Of a stretch of 64,000 nt of DNA, positions 29,478-37,178 are shown in pieces. The stretch is taken from NCBI RefSeq assembly GCF_016899425.1, contig NZ_CP045995.1, positions 2,790,001 to 2,854,000 of the forward strand. Reading direction: 5' to 3'. The DNA comes from Burkholderia sp. MS389 (lineage in GTDB: Bacteria; Pseudomonadota; Gammaproteobacteria; Burkholderiales; Burkholderiaceae). The position numbers and the translations under genes are program-made. Under the pieces are notes generated by a model. It saw only the letters and a program-made list of their open reading frames with translations, was not told the origin of the DNA and did no database searches. Every line of letters starts with the position of its first letter. Within the stretch, counting starts at the first letter, position 1.

Positions 29478-30743
29478 TTGAATACGATGACGATCGCGCC
29501 TTCCTCGCCGTCGACCGCCGCGCTCAAGCGCGAGCTGAAGGCCGCCGAGTCCCGCAAGCGCACGATGGCGCTGCTGCTGATCGCGCCGCTCGCGATTTTC
29601 CTGCTGCTGATTTTCGTCGTGCCGATCGGCACGCTGCTCACGCGCGCGGTGCAGAACCCGGAGATCGCGACCGCGTTGCCGAACACGGTCGCCGCGCTGT
29701 CGGGCTGGGATCGCAAGACGCCGCCGGCGGATGCGGCCTATGTCGCGCTCGCGGCCGACATGACGAAGGTGGCCGACAGCGAAGCGATGGGTGCGCTCGC
29801 ACGGCGCCTGAACACCGAGATTCCCGGCTATCGCTCGCTCGTCGCGAAGACGGCGCGCGCGATGCCGCTGAAGGGCGACAATGACGCGGCGCTGACGCCC
29901 GCGCAGACGCGCGCGAAATTCATCGATCTCGATGCGCGCTGGGGCGACGTCGCGTACTGGCAGTCGATTGCGAAGAACGGCAGCCAGGTGTCGCCGTTCT
30001 ATCTGCTCGCCGCGCTCGACCACAAGCAGGACGGCTTCGGCCACATCGTGCAGGCCGACCCCGACCAGTCGATCTACGTCGCGATCTTCGGCCGCACGTT
30101 CGTGATCGGCGTGGCCGTCACGGTGTTCGCGCTGCTGCTCGGCTATCCGCTCGCGTACTGGATCTCGACGCTGTCGGAACGGCGCGCGAACCTCGTGATG
30201 ATCCTCGTGCTGATTCCGTTCTGGACGTCGGTACTCGTGCGCGTCGCCGCATGGATCGTGCTGCTGCAGAGCGAAGGGCTGATCAACACGGCGCTGCTCG
30301 GCAGCGGGCTGATCTCGCATCCGCTGACGCTGCTGTTCAATCGCGTCGGCGTGTATATCTCGATGACGCACATCCTGCTGCCGTTCATGATCCTGCCGCT
30401 CTACAGCGTGATGAAGTCGATTCCGCCGACCTACCAGCGCGCGGCCGTGTCGCTCGGCAGCCATCCGTTCGCCGCGTTCTGGCGCGTGTACGTGCCGCAG
30501 ACCTATCCGGGCGTCGGCGCGGGCGCGCTGCTCGTGTTCATCCTCGCGATCGGCTACTACATCACGCCCGCGCTGCTCGGCGGGCCGAACGACCAGATGG
30601 TCAGCTACTACGTCGCGTACTTCACGAACGTGACGATCAACTGGGGCATGGCGTGTGCGCTCGGCGGGCTGCTGCTCGCGGCGACGCTCGTGCTGTATGC
30701 GGTGTACGGGCGCTTCACGCGCACCAACGTGAGCCTCGGCTGA
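29478..30743 (+). CDS. ABC transporter permease, PotB-like with large insertion
   Basis: A 421-residue inner-membrane permease. I chose the TTG at 29478 (GGAGAG 6-7 bases upstream) over the ATG at 29487. The first helix is at residues 30-52 (MALLLIAPLAIFLLLIFVVP). About 150 mostly soluble residues follow before the second helix (TFVIGVAVTVFALLLGYPLA). The usual five-helix permease core then carries the ATPase-contact EAA-like loop (AAVSLGSHPFAAFWRVYVPQ). Classical PotB is about 285 residues, so the periplasmic insertion is the size difference. Confidence 0.9.
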   Translation: MNTMTIAPSSPSTAALKRELKAAESRKRTMALLLIAPLAIFLLLIFVVPIGTLLTRAVQNPEIATALPNTVAALSGWDRKTPPADAAYVALAADMTKVADSEAMGALARRLNTEIPGYRSLVAKTARAMPLKGDNDAALTPAQTRAKFIDLDARWGDVAYWQSIAKNGSQVSPFYLLAALDHKQDGFGHIVQADPDQSIYVAIFGRTFVIGVAVTVFALLLGYPLAYWISTLSERRANLVMILVLIPFWTSVLVRVAAWIVLLQSEGLINTALLGSGLISHPLTLLFNRVGVYISMTHILLPFMILPLYSVMKSIPPTYQRAAVSLGSHPFAAFWRVYVPQTYPGVGAGALLVFILAIGYYITPALLGGPNDQMVSYYVAYFTNVTINWGMACALGGLLLAATLVLYAVYGRFTRTNVSLG

Positions 30744-30771
30744 GCGCCGGGCACAGGGAAACGGGAAGGGG

Positions 30772-31617
30772 ATGCCGACCATGAAACTCGCCAGGCCGCT
30801 GTTCGCGCCGCACATGTCGTTCGTCGAGCGCGCGTGGTACGTCGCGCTGCGCGTGCTCGTCGTGCTGACGCTGCTGTACCTGATCCTGCCGGTGCTCGCG
30901 ATCGTGCCGCTGTCGTTCTCGTCGAGCACGTTCCTCGTCTATCCGATCCCGGGTTTCTCGACGCGCTGGTACGAGAACCTGCTCGCATCGGACGAATGGC
31001 GGATGGCCGCGAAAAACAGCTTCATCGTCGCGCCGTCGGCGACCGTCGTCGCGACGGTGCTCGGCACGCTCGCGGCCATCGGCCTGACGAAAGCCGACTT
31101 CCGCGGCAAGGGGCTGCTGATGGCCGTGCTGCTGTCGCCGATGATCGTGCCGGTCGTCGTGGTCGGCGTCGGCATGTACCTGTTCTTCGCGCCGCTCGGG
31201 CTCGCGAATACCTACACGGGGCTGATCGCCGCGCATGCGGCGCTCGGCGTGCCGTTCGTCGTGACGACGGTGGCCGCGACGCTGCAGGGCTTCAACCATA
31301 ACCTCGTGCGCGCGAGCCTGTCGCTCGGCGCGAACCCGGTTACGACGTTCTTCCGCGTGACGCTGCCGGTGATCGCGCCGGGCGTGATGTCGGGCGCACT
31401 GTTCGCGTTCGCGACGTCGTTCGACGAAGTGGTCGTCACGCTGTTTCTCGCGGGCGCCGACCAGACGACGCTGCCGCGCCAGATGTTCACGGGCATCCGC
31501 GAGAACATCAGTCCGACGATCGCTGCGCTCGCCACGATCCTGATCATCTTCTCGACGAGCCTGCTGCTCGCGCTTGAATGGCTGCGCGGCCGCAATGCGC
31601 GGCGTGCGGTGTCGTGA
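30772..31617 (+). CDS. ABC transporter permease, PotC-like
   Basis: A 281-residue second permease. It has six hydrophobic helices and the EAA-type loop RASLSLGANPVTTFFRVTLP, which docks on the ATPase. The motif SFSSSTFLVYPIPGFSTRWY after helix 1 is typical of PotC-like proteins. An alternative ATG at 30781 is equally possible because the purine-rich GGGAAGGGG lies immediately before 30772. It is the last gene of the transporter operon. Confidence 0.92.
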   Translation: MPTMKLARPLFAPHMSFVERAWYVALRVLVVLTLLYLILPVLAIVPLSFSSSTFLVYPIPGFSTRWYENLLASDEWRMAAKNSFIVAPSATVVATVLGTLAAIGLTKADFRGKGLLMAVLLSPMIVPVVVVGVGMYLFFAPLGLANTYTGLIAAHAALGVPFVVTTVAATLQGFNHNLVRASLSLGANPVTTFFRVTLPVIAPGVMSGALFAFATSFDEVVVTLFLAGADQTTLPRQMFTGIRENISPTIAALATILIIFSTSLLLALEWLRGRNARRAVS

Positions 31618-31951
31618 CCTGGTCGACCTGACGTGATGGCGCGACGGCGTCGCCGGCAGCCGCGGCCGGGCCGGCCCCCGGCGCCGCACGACGACGCTGC
31701 GCGCGAGCCCGACGGGCCGCCCGGCAGCCGCCGGATCGTCGATCGTTGTGCACTCAACGATGCCGCGCGCCAGGCACGGCATCCCGCAAGCTTTCGTTTC
31801 GCTGACTGACGAAGCGGTCGCCTGCACGTTCGATGCGGCTCTGCAACAATACGGATCGCGGCAACGCGCGCGCCGGTCTTGCCGTCCGGTACGCCCGCCG
31901 CCGCGCCGCTCAATCCGCGACGCCGTGCGTCGCTCGTCAGCCGAGCCCATC

Positions 31952-33370
31952 TTGTCCGAAATCGCTTCCCCCACCGGCGCGCACGAGCCGGCCGTCAACT
32001 GGCGTGCGATGTCCGCCGTGCTGCTGGCCGTCGCGCTCGCGACGCTCGACACCGCGATCGCGAACACCGCGCTGCCCGCCATCGCGACCGACCTGCATGC
32101 GTCGCCGGCCGCGTCCGTGTGGATCATCAACGCGTACCAGCTCGCGATGGTCGCGACGCTGCTGCCGTTCGCGTCGCTCGGCGACATCGTCGGCCACAAG
32201 CGCGTGTATGTCGCCGGGCTGGCGGTGTTCACGCTGGCGTCGCTCGGCTGTTCGCTCGCGTCGACACTGCCGATGCTGACGGCCGCGCGCATCGTGCAGG
32301 GCTTTGGCGCGAGCGCGATCATGAGCGTCAACGTCGCGCTGATCCGCGGTCTGTTTCCCGCACACCGGCTCGGGCGCGGCGTCGGCTTCAACGCGCTCGT
32401 CGTCGGCGTGTCGTTCGCGGTGGGGCCGACGATCGCGTCGCTGATCCTGTCGGTGGCCGCGTGGCCGTGGCTGTTCGCGGTGAACGTGCCGCTCGGCGCG
32501 TTCGCGCTCGCGGTGGCGATTCCGTCGCTGCCGCAGACGGCGCGCGGCAAGCATGTATTCGATCCGGTAGCCGCGCTGTTCAACGTGATCACGTTCGCGT
32601 CGCTGATTTTCGCGCTCGGCGAATTCGCGCAGCGCGGGCCGCTCTCCGTCGTGTTCGCCGCGGCCGCGGTGGCATTCGCATTCGGCTGGCTGCTGATCCG
32701 CCGCCAGGCCGGGCATCCGGCGCCGATGCTGCCGGTCGACCTGTTCCGCCGGCCCGTGTTCACGCTGTCCGCGCTGACCGCCGTCTGCGCGTTCGCCGCG
32801 CAGGGGCTCGCGTTCGTGTCGCTGCCGTTCTATTTCGAAACCGTCCTGCATCGCAGTGCGGTCGAGACGGGATTCCTGATGACGCCGTGGTCGGCGATCG
32901 TCGCGCTCGCCGCGCCGATCGCGGGGCGGCTGTCGGACCGTTATCCGCCCGGGCTGCTCGGCGCGATCGGCCTCGCGTTGCTGAGTGCGGGGATGGTGTC
33001 GCTTGCCGCGCTGCCGGTGTCGCCGGGCGTCGTCGACATCGGCTGGAGAATGATGCTGTGCGGAGCGGGCTTCGGCTTCTTCCAGTCGCCGAACCTGAAA
33101 GCGCTGATGTCGAGCGCGCCGCCCGAGCGCAGCGGCGGCGCGAGCGGGATCATCGCGACCGCGCGGCTGATCGGGCAGGCGACGGGTGCGGCGCTGGTTG
33201 CGCTGTCGTTCGGGATCGCGGGCCGCCACGGGCCGACGCTTGCGTTGATGCTCGGTGCGGGTTTCGCGGGTGCGGCGAGCGTCGCGAGCGGGCTGCGGCT
33301 GTTCGCGCCGTCGCATCGGGCCGGCGCGCCGGTCGTGTCGGAACGCGTGGAGGAGCCGGCGACGGAGTAG
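31952..33370 (+). CDS. DHA2-type MFS transporter
   Basis: A membrane transporter of about 472 residues with 14 predicted helices: TLDTAIANTALPAIATDLHA in helix 1 (the DHA2 signature), SVWIINAYQLAMVATLLPFA, and GVSFAVGPTIASLIL. It most resembles drug or small-molecule exporters. The start is uncertain: the TTG at 31952 gives a normal-length N-terminus but has no strong ribosome site, and the open frame extends about 200 bases further upstream with non-coding character. The gene is not part of the polyamine transporter unit; about 330 bases separate them. Confidence 0.85.
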   Translation: MSEIASPTGAHEPAVNWRAMSAVLLAVALATLDTAIANTALPAIATDLHASPAASVWIINAYQLAMVATLLPFASLGDIVGHKRVYVAGLAVFTLASLGCSLASTLPMLTAARIVQGFGASAIMSVNVALIRGLFPAHRLGRGVGFNALVVGVSFAVGPTIASLILSVAAWPWLFAVNVPLGAFALAVAIPSLPQTARGKHVFDPVAALFNVITFASLIFALGEFAQRGPLSVVFAAAAVAFAFGWLLIRRQAGHPAPMLPVDLFRRPVFTLSALTAVCAFAAQGLAFVSLPFYFETVLHRSAVETGFLMTPWSAIVALAAPIAGRLSDRYPPGLLGAIGLALLSAGMVSLAALPVSPGVVDIGWRMMLCGAGFGFFQSPNLKALMSSAPPERSGGASGIIATARLIGQATGAALVALSFGIAGRHGPTLALMLGAGFAGAASVASGLRLFAPSHRAGAPVVSERVEEPATE

Positions 33371-33385
33371 CGCGGGGCAGTTACA

Positions 33386-33419
33386 ACCGGCGCGCGGCAA
33401 GCCATCGCCGCGCGCCGGT
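33386..33419. terminator. Stem-loop between convergent MFS and peptidase genes
   Basis: A 13-bp GC-only-type stem (33386-33398 with 33407-33419) has an 8-base loop and only a short pyrimidine run after it. Its position between two convergent stops suggests a shared terminator. Confidence 0.65.
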
Positions 33420-33432
33420 CTTCATGCATCGC

Positions 33433-35166
33433 TCAGAACCCGCCCGACTTGATCAACTGGTTGAGGTTCGCGATGTTCAGGCTGCCGAAGCCGGTCGTCA
33501 GATCCCAGCCGGTGGCCGCCGTATAGCCATACCCCTGATAGCCGTTGTTGCCCGACACGACGTCATAGCGCACGAGCGACGGATGCGACGGAATGTCCGC
33601 ATAGAAGTTGCCGGCCGGGAAGCCGAGGCCCGTGCCGTTCGCCGCGAGCAGACGCGCCCAGAAGCCCGTGAAAATCGGCGCGGCGAGGCTCGTGCCGCCG
33701 ATCTGCTGCAACTGGCCGTAGTTGTAGATGTACGCGCCCGTGCTTTGCGCGGCGTCGAACGCGACGTCCGGCAACCGACGATTGCTGCCCGACTGCCACG
33801 ACGGCGCGGGCAGAATCGTGCTGACGCCGCCGCCCGTCGCCCACAGCTTGCCGTTCGAATCGAGCCCTTCGTTCCACACCGTCTCGTTCGAGAACGCACC
33901 CGCCGACGTCGTGTAGAGCGTCGTGCCGCCGATCGCGAGCACGTGCGGCGACGAAGCTGGCCACGACACCGTGTAGTTCGAGCCGTCCGGATAGCCGCGG
34001 TTGTTGCACTCGTACACGCCTTCGTCGCCCGACGATACCGAGAACGTCTGGCCCTGCGCGGCGGCCGTCGTGAAGATCTGCTCCTCGGCGTCGAGCGTGC
34101 CGTCCGCGTCCGCATCGGTTTCGCACCAGCCGAGCGACACGTTGATCACCTTCGCGGTGTTGTCCGACACCGCGCGGTTGAACGCCTGCGTGAGGCCCGT
34201 GTTGCCGGCGGCGTTCAGGTCCGCCATGTAGAACACCAGCTTGCCGACCTGGCCGCCGGCCGAGCCGACGATCGACTGGCTGTCGAGATCCCATTCGCCC
34301 TGGCCGTCCTGGTCGTCGGAGTAGCTGCCGCCCGTGCCATTGGTCTTGACGGTCTGCGTGGAGACCGTGCCGTAGCCATTGCTCGACGTGAACTGCTTCA
34401 GGTCCTGCAGCGTCTGCGACACGCCGCCGATCGTGACGATGCCGACGGTCACGCCGGCCGCGGTCGGCACGCCGGTCGCGTTGTAGAGGCCCGGGAATTC
34501 CTTCGGATAGTGGCCCGTCGCCGTGCCGGCCGCGAGCGCCTGCGGCTTCGCCACGTTGCCGATGCGCAGCATCGGCCGTGCACGCGCGACACTTTGCAGC
34601 CCGAGCACCGAGCCGACCACGTCGCCGAGCGCGCGCGGCACTTGCGCGGTCGACGTGTTGGCGAACCCCGAGCGGCCCGCGTACTCGAAGTGCACGAGCG
34701 ACGTGTTGAACGCGGCCTTCACCGTGCCGGCCGTGCCGCTGGCGGAGATCAGCAGCCGGTTCGGCGCGACCTCGACATTCGTGAAGCCGCTCTTGTGCAG
34801 ATAGTCGACGACCGACTTCACCTGCGCATCGGTCGGCGCGTAGTTCGCGAGGAACTGCTCGTGCGTCAGGTACTGGCGGTAATGCGCGCTGCCGGGCCGG
34901 TTCACGTCGCGCGCCAGTTGCTTGAGCTGAGCGGCGTTGCGCAGCTTCAGGCTGACGACGACGTTGGTCGTTTCACCGGCCGCCAGTTCGAGCGACGGCG
35001 CCGCACTGCGCGCCATCAACTGCGGGCCGGTCAGAAAGGCCTTCGTATGGGTATCGACCCAATCCGTCGCTGCGTGCGCCGCGGCGGCGGCAAACACGAG
35101 CGGTGCCACGCACGCCAGGCGGCGGGGCGACGGAAGGGGAAGGGCAAACCAGGCGTTCCTTTTCAT
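33433..35166 (-). CDS. Secreted S53 (sedolisin/kumamolisin-type) serine-carboxyl peptidase
   Basis: A 577-residue preproenzyme starting at the ATG at 35166. It has a signal peptide (PLVFAAAAAHA) and then a pro-kumamolisin activation domain to about residue 190 (SLKLRNAAQLKQLARDVNRP, HYRQYLTHEQFLANYAPTD). The catalytic domain carries the Glu/Asp pair in GEWDLDSQ and the serine in GGTSLAAPIFTGF, which replaces the usual SGTS. An acidic DADADGTLDAEEQ loop resembles a calcium site. These enzymes are acid-active proteases exported from the cell. The gene is monocistronic. Confidence 0.93.
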   Translation of the reverse strand: MKRNAWFALPLPSPRRLACVAPLVFAAAAAHAATDWVDTHTKAFLTGPQLMARSAAPSLELAAGETTNVVVSLKLRNAAQLKQLARDVNRPGSAHYRQYLTHEQFLANYAPTDAQVKSVVDYLHKSGFTNVEVAPNRLLISASGTAGTVKAAFNTSLVHFEYAGRSGFANTSTAQVPRALGDVVGSVLGLQSVARARPMLRIGNVAKPQALAAGTATGHYPKEFPGLYNATGVPTAAGVTVGIVTIGGVSQTLQDLKQFTSSNGYGTVSTQTVKTNGTGGSYSDDQDGQGEWDLDSQSIVGSAGGQVGKLVFYMADLNAAGNTGLTQAFNRAVSDNTAKVINVSLGWCETDADADGTLDAEEQIFTTAAAQGQTFSVSSGDEGVYECNNRGYPDGSNYTVSWPASSPHVLAIGGTTLYTTSAGAFSNETVWNEGLDSNGKLWATGGGVSTILPAPSWQSGSNRRLPDVAFDAAQSTGAYIYNYGQLQQIGGTSLAAPIFTGFWARLLAANGTGLGFPAGNFYADIPSHPSLVRYDVVSGNNGYQGYGYTAATGWDLTTGFGSLNIANLNQLIKSGGF

Positions 35167-35282
35167 CGGGAGTCCTTTTTTAGGAGAGGCGACGTTACTG
35201 GAACCCCCGGCCCTTGTGGGGCCGCGAGCGGTGACGAGCGTAGGGCGTCGATGCCGTTCGGGTAGCTGCCATTTTCCATAGC

Positions 35283-35296
35283 TGTCAGTTCTGACA
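35283..35296. promoter_or_regulatory. Inverted repeat upstream of the sedolisin gene
   Basis: TGTCAG and CTGACA flank two bases, about 120 bp upstream of the peptidase ATG. It could bind a regulator of the protease. No candidate regulator gene is identifiable beyond the nearby ArsR gene, whose own site looks different. Confidence 0.35.
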
Positions 35297-35783
35297 ACGG
35301 GGGGCATCACTGCACGCGTGGCGTCGTGCGCGACGGTAATGGCGGAGCCGGTGAGCGGAACCGGTTCGCGGCACGGCGGCGCGACAATGCGCGTCGCTCG
35401 CACGCACGAGTCGTTCGTTGCAGCATCGGAATGTGAGCGGGCGTGGAAGGAAGCGCCGCGTGGATGCACGGCGTTTGCGTGTCAATGGCGGCGCGCCGTA
35501 TCGCACTATGTGGTCATTGGAAGCGACTCGTCAGGAACCGCTTCGCGCGGGCACAACAACGGGGCAGGCGGACCCCGAACGTTTCCCGAACTGTGGAACA
35601 GCGCATCGGCCAGTCTTGCAGGCCGCTTTCGGATCGCGCGTCGCCATCGTGGATTAGAGGAAATGCTCGAATCGGGCGTGGACGAGAGCCGGTGTGACGA
35701 ACCCGCCGGTCGCGCGGGATCGAGCCATGTCATTCATGAAATCCCGCCTTGACGCGCGCCGATCAGCGGATATCCTTCAATAC

Positions 35784-35799
35784 ATAACCCGTTGGTTAT
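35784..35799. promoter_or_regulatory. ArsR-type operator
   Basis: ATAACC and GGTTAT flank the spacer CGTT, ending 14 bases before the ArsR start codon. A/T-rich dyads of this kind are typical of ArsR-family operators. Autoregulation of the three-gene operon is likely. Confidence 0.6.
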
Positions 35800-35813
35800 G
35801 GATTTTGGACGAC

Positions 35814-36137
35814 ATGCAAAAAGCTCAGGACACGCTTTTCAGGACACTCGCCGATCCCACGCGCCGCGCGCTTTTCGAGCGGCTCTGCGCGGAGGGCGAG
35901 CTGACGGTTGCCGCGCTGACCGCCCATGCGGGCGTGTCGCAGCCGGCCGTGTCGAAGCATCTCGGCGTACTGAAGCAGGCCGGGCTCGTGAACGACCGTC
36001 ACGAAGGCCGGCAGACGCATTACAGCGCGCAGCCGCAAGCGCTGGCCCCGTTGATCGACTGGACGAGCCAGATGGCAGGCTTCTGGCAGCGCCGGTTCGA
36101 TGCCCTCGAAGATCTGCTCAAAAGGATGGATCAGTAA
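35814..36137 (+). CDS. ArsR-family transcriptional regulator
   Basis: A 107-residue winged-helix repressor: TLFRTLADPTRRALFERLC, then the recognition helix GVSQPAVSKHLGVLKQAGLV and the wing DRHEGRQTHYSAQ. No metal-binding CxC or Cys pair is present, so it belongs to the non-metal SdpR-like group usually linked with SRPBCC genes. Its TAA stop overlaps the ATG of the next gene by one base (TAATG). Confidence 0.92.
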   Translation: MQKAQDTLFRTLADPTRRALFERLCAEGELTVAALTAHAGVSQPAVSKHLGVLKQAGLVNDRHEGRQTHYSAQPQALAPLIDWTSQMAGFWQRRFDALEDLLKRMDQ

Positions 36138-36568
36138 TGAACCAAGCCACTACCGAAACGCGCTCCGTCGTCGTTGACCGGGAACTGCCCCATTCGCCGG
36201 AGAAGATCTGGCGCGCGCTCACGCAACCGCACCTGATCGAGGCGTGGCTGATGAAGAGCGACTTCGAGCCCGTCGCGGGCCGTGCGTTCAGTTTCCGGGC
36301 GGACTGGGGCTCGGTCGACTGCACGGTCCTCGCGATCGAGCCGCACCGTACGCTGTCCTATACGTGGGCGGCGCACGGCCTCGAAAGCGTCGTCACGTGG
36401 ACGCTCACGCCGACGCCGGCCGGCACGCACCTGCGTATGGAACAGGTCGGCTTCCGCCCCGACCAGGAGCAGGCGTACCGCGGCGCGCAGTATGGTTGGG
36501 TACGGTTCTTCGAATCGCTCGAACAGGTGTTGTCGCGTCCTGACACGCAAACGGAGGCCCGCGCATGA
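36137..36568 (+). CDS. SRPBCC/AHSA1-domain protein
   Basis: A 143-residue START-like (SRPBCC) protein with the AHSA1/CalC pattern: DRELPHSPEKIWRALTQPHL, DFEPVAGRAFSFRADWG, LSYTWAAHGLESVVTWTL, and RMEQVGF. The fold forms a hydrophobic cavity for small ligands, but the ligand is not known. It is second in an ArsR-SRPBCC-DUF1801 operon, with one-base and four-base overlaps on either side. This association of ArsR regulators with AHSA1 genes is common. Confidence 0.9.
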   Translation: MNQATTETRSVVVDRELPHSPEKIWRALTQPHLIEAWLMKSDFEPVAGRAFSFRADWGSVDCTVLAIEPHRTLSYTWAAHGLESVVTWTLTPTPAGTHLRMEQVGFRPDQEQAYRGAQYGWVRFFESLEQVLSRPDTQTEARA

Positions 36569-37005
36569 GTGCAACGGAGCTGCAACCGTCCGAGCGCATC
36601 GACGCACTGATCGCCGGCATCACCGACTGGCGCGGCAAGACGTTCGCCGAGCTTCGCCAGACGATCCTCGCGACGGACGAAGGCATCGTCGAGGAATGGA
36701 AGTGGATGGGCAGCCCCGTGTGGTCGTGCGACGGGATGATCGCGGTCGCGAACGCGCACAAGGGCAAGGTGAAGCTCACGTTCATGCACGGGGCGAAACT
36801 GTCCGATCCCGACCAGCTGTTCAACGACGGTCTCGAAGGCAATGCGCGGCGCGCGATCGATTTCTTCGAAGGCGACAAGATCGACAAGCGGGCGTTGAAG
36901 CACCTCGTGCGCGCGGCGATCGAATACAACCGCACGCATCTGAAGAAGAACGCGCGATCTGGTTCTTCCGCAGGCGCGAAGGCACGAAGTAGCAAGGCGG
37001 CGTGA
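36565..37005 (+). CDS. DUF1801-domain protein
   Basis: A 146-residue protein starting inside the SRPBCC stop (ATGA overlap). It has the DUF1801 (YdhG-like) features EEWKWMGSPVWSCDGMIAVA and KVKLTFMHGAKLSDPDQLF. A Lys/Ser/Ala-rich basic tail ends the protein. The family has no settled biochemical function. Co-translation with the ArsR and SRPBCC genes suggests one regulated unit. Confidence 0.88.
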   Translation: MSATELQPSERIDALIAGITDWRGKTFAELRQTILATDEGIVEEWKWMGSPVWSCDGMIAVANAHKGKVKLTFMHGAKLSDPDQLFNDGLEGNARRAIDFFEGDKIDKRALKHLVRAAIEYNRTHLKKNARSGSSAGAKARSSKAA

Positions 37006-37094
37006 CGCGCGAGCCGCATACCGGCGGGTGACGTTCGGCGAAAGCGGGGCGCCGCCGTGCGATCGTCGCTACGACGCCCGCCGGCGCACAGGCG

Positions 37095-37120
37095 AAAAAA
37101 AGCCCGACACGAAGTCGGGC
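37095..37120 (-). terminator. Terminator downstream of acnA
   Basis: On the minus strand a 7-bp stem (37120-37114 with 37108-37102) and a 5-base loop are followed by seven T residues. It ends the acnA transcript. Confidence 0.88.
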
Positions 37121-37178
37121 ATCCAAATCGGCCGCAACCGCCCGCGAGGCGGCTGCGGCACCTGCAACGGCCGCGCGC

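Larger units (their letters stand above)
35167..35813. other. Divergent intergenic region between the peptidase and the ArsR operon
   Basis: These 647 bases contain no convincing gene; open frames here differ between strands and lack GC3 bias. Two regulatory candidates are present: an inverted repeat near the peptidase promoter (35283-35296) and the ArsR-type palindrome just before the ArsR gene (35784-35799), both listed separately. An AGGAG ribosome site for the peptidase is at about 35181-35185 on the opposite strand sense. Confidence 0.5.

Noticed and set aside
31748-31951. 68-codon N-terminal extension of the MFS transporter
   Set aside because: No hydrophobic or signal character and no ribosome site; the helix-1 position fits the TTG at 31952.
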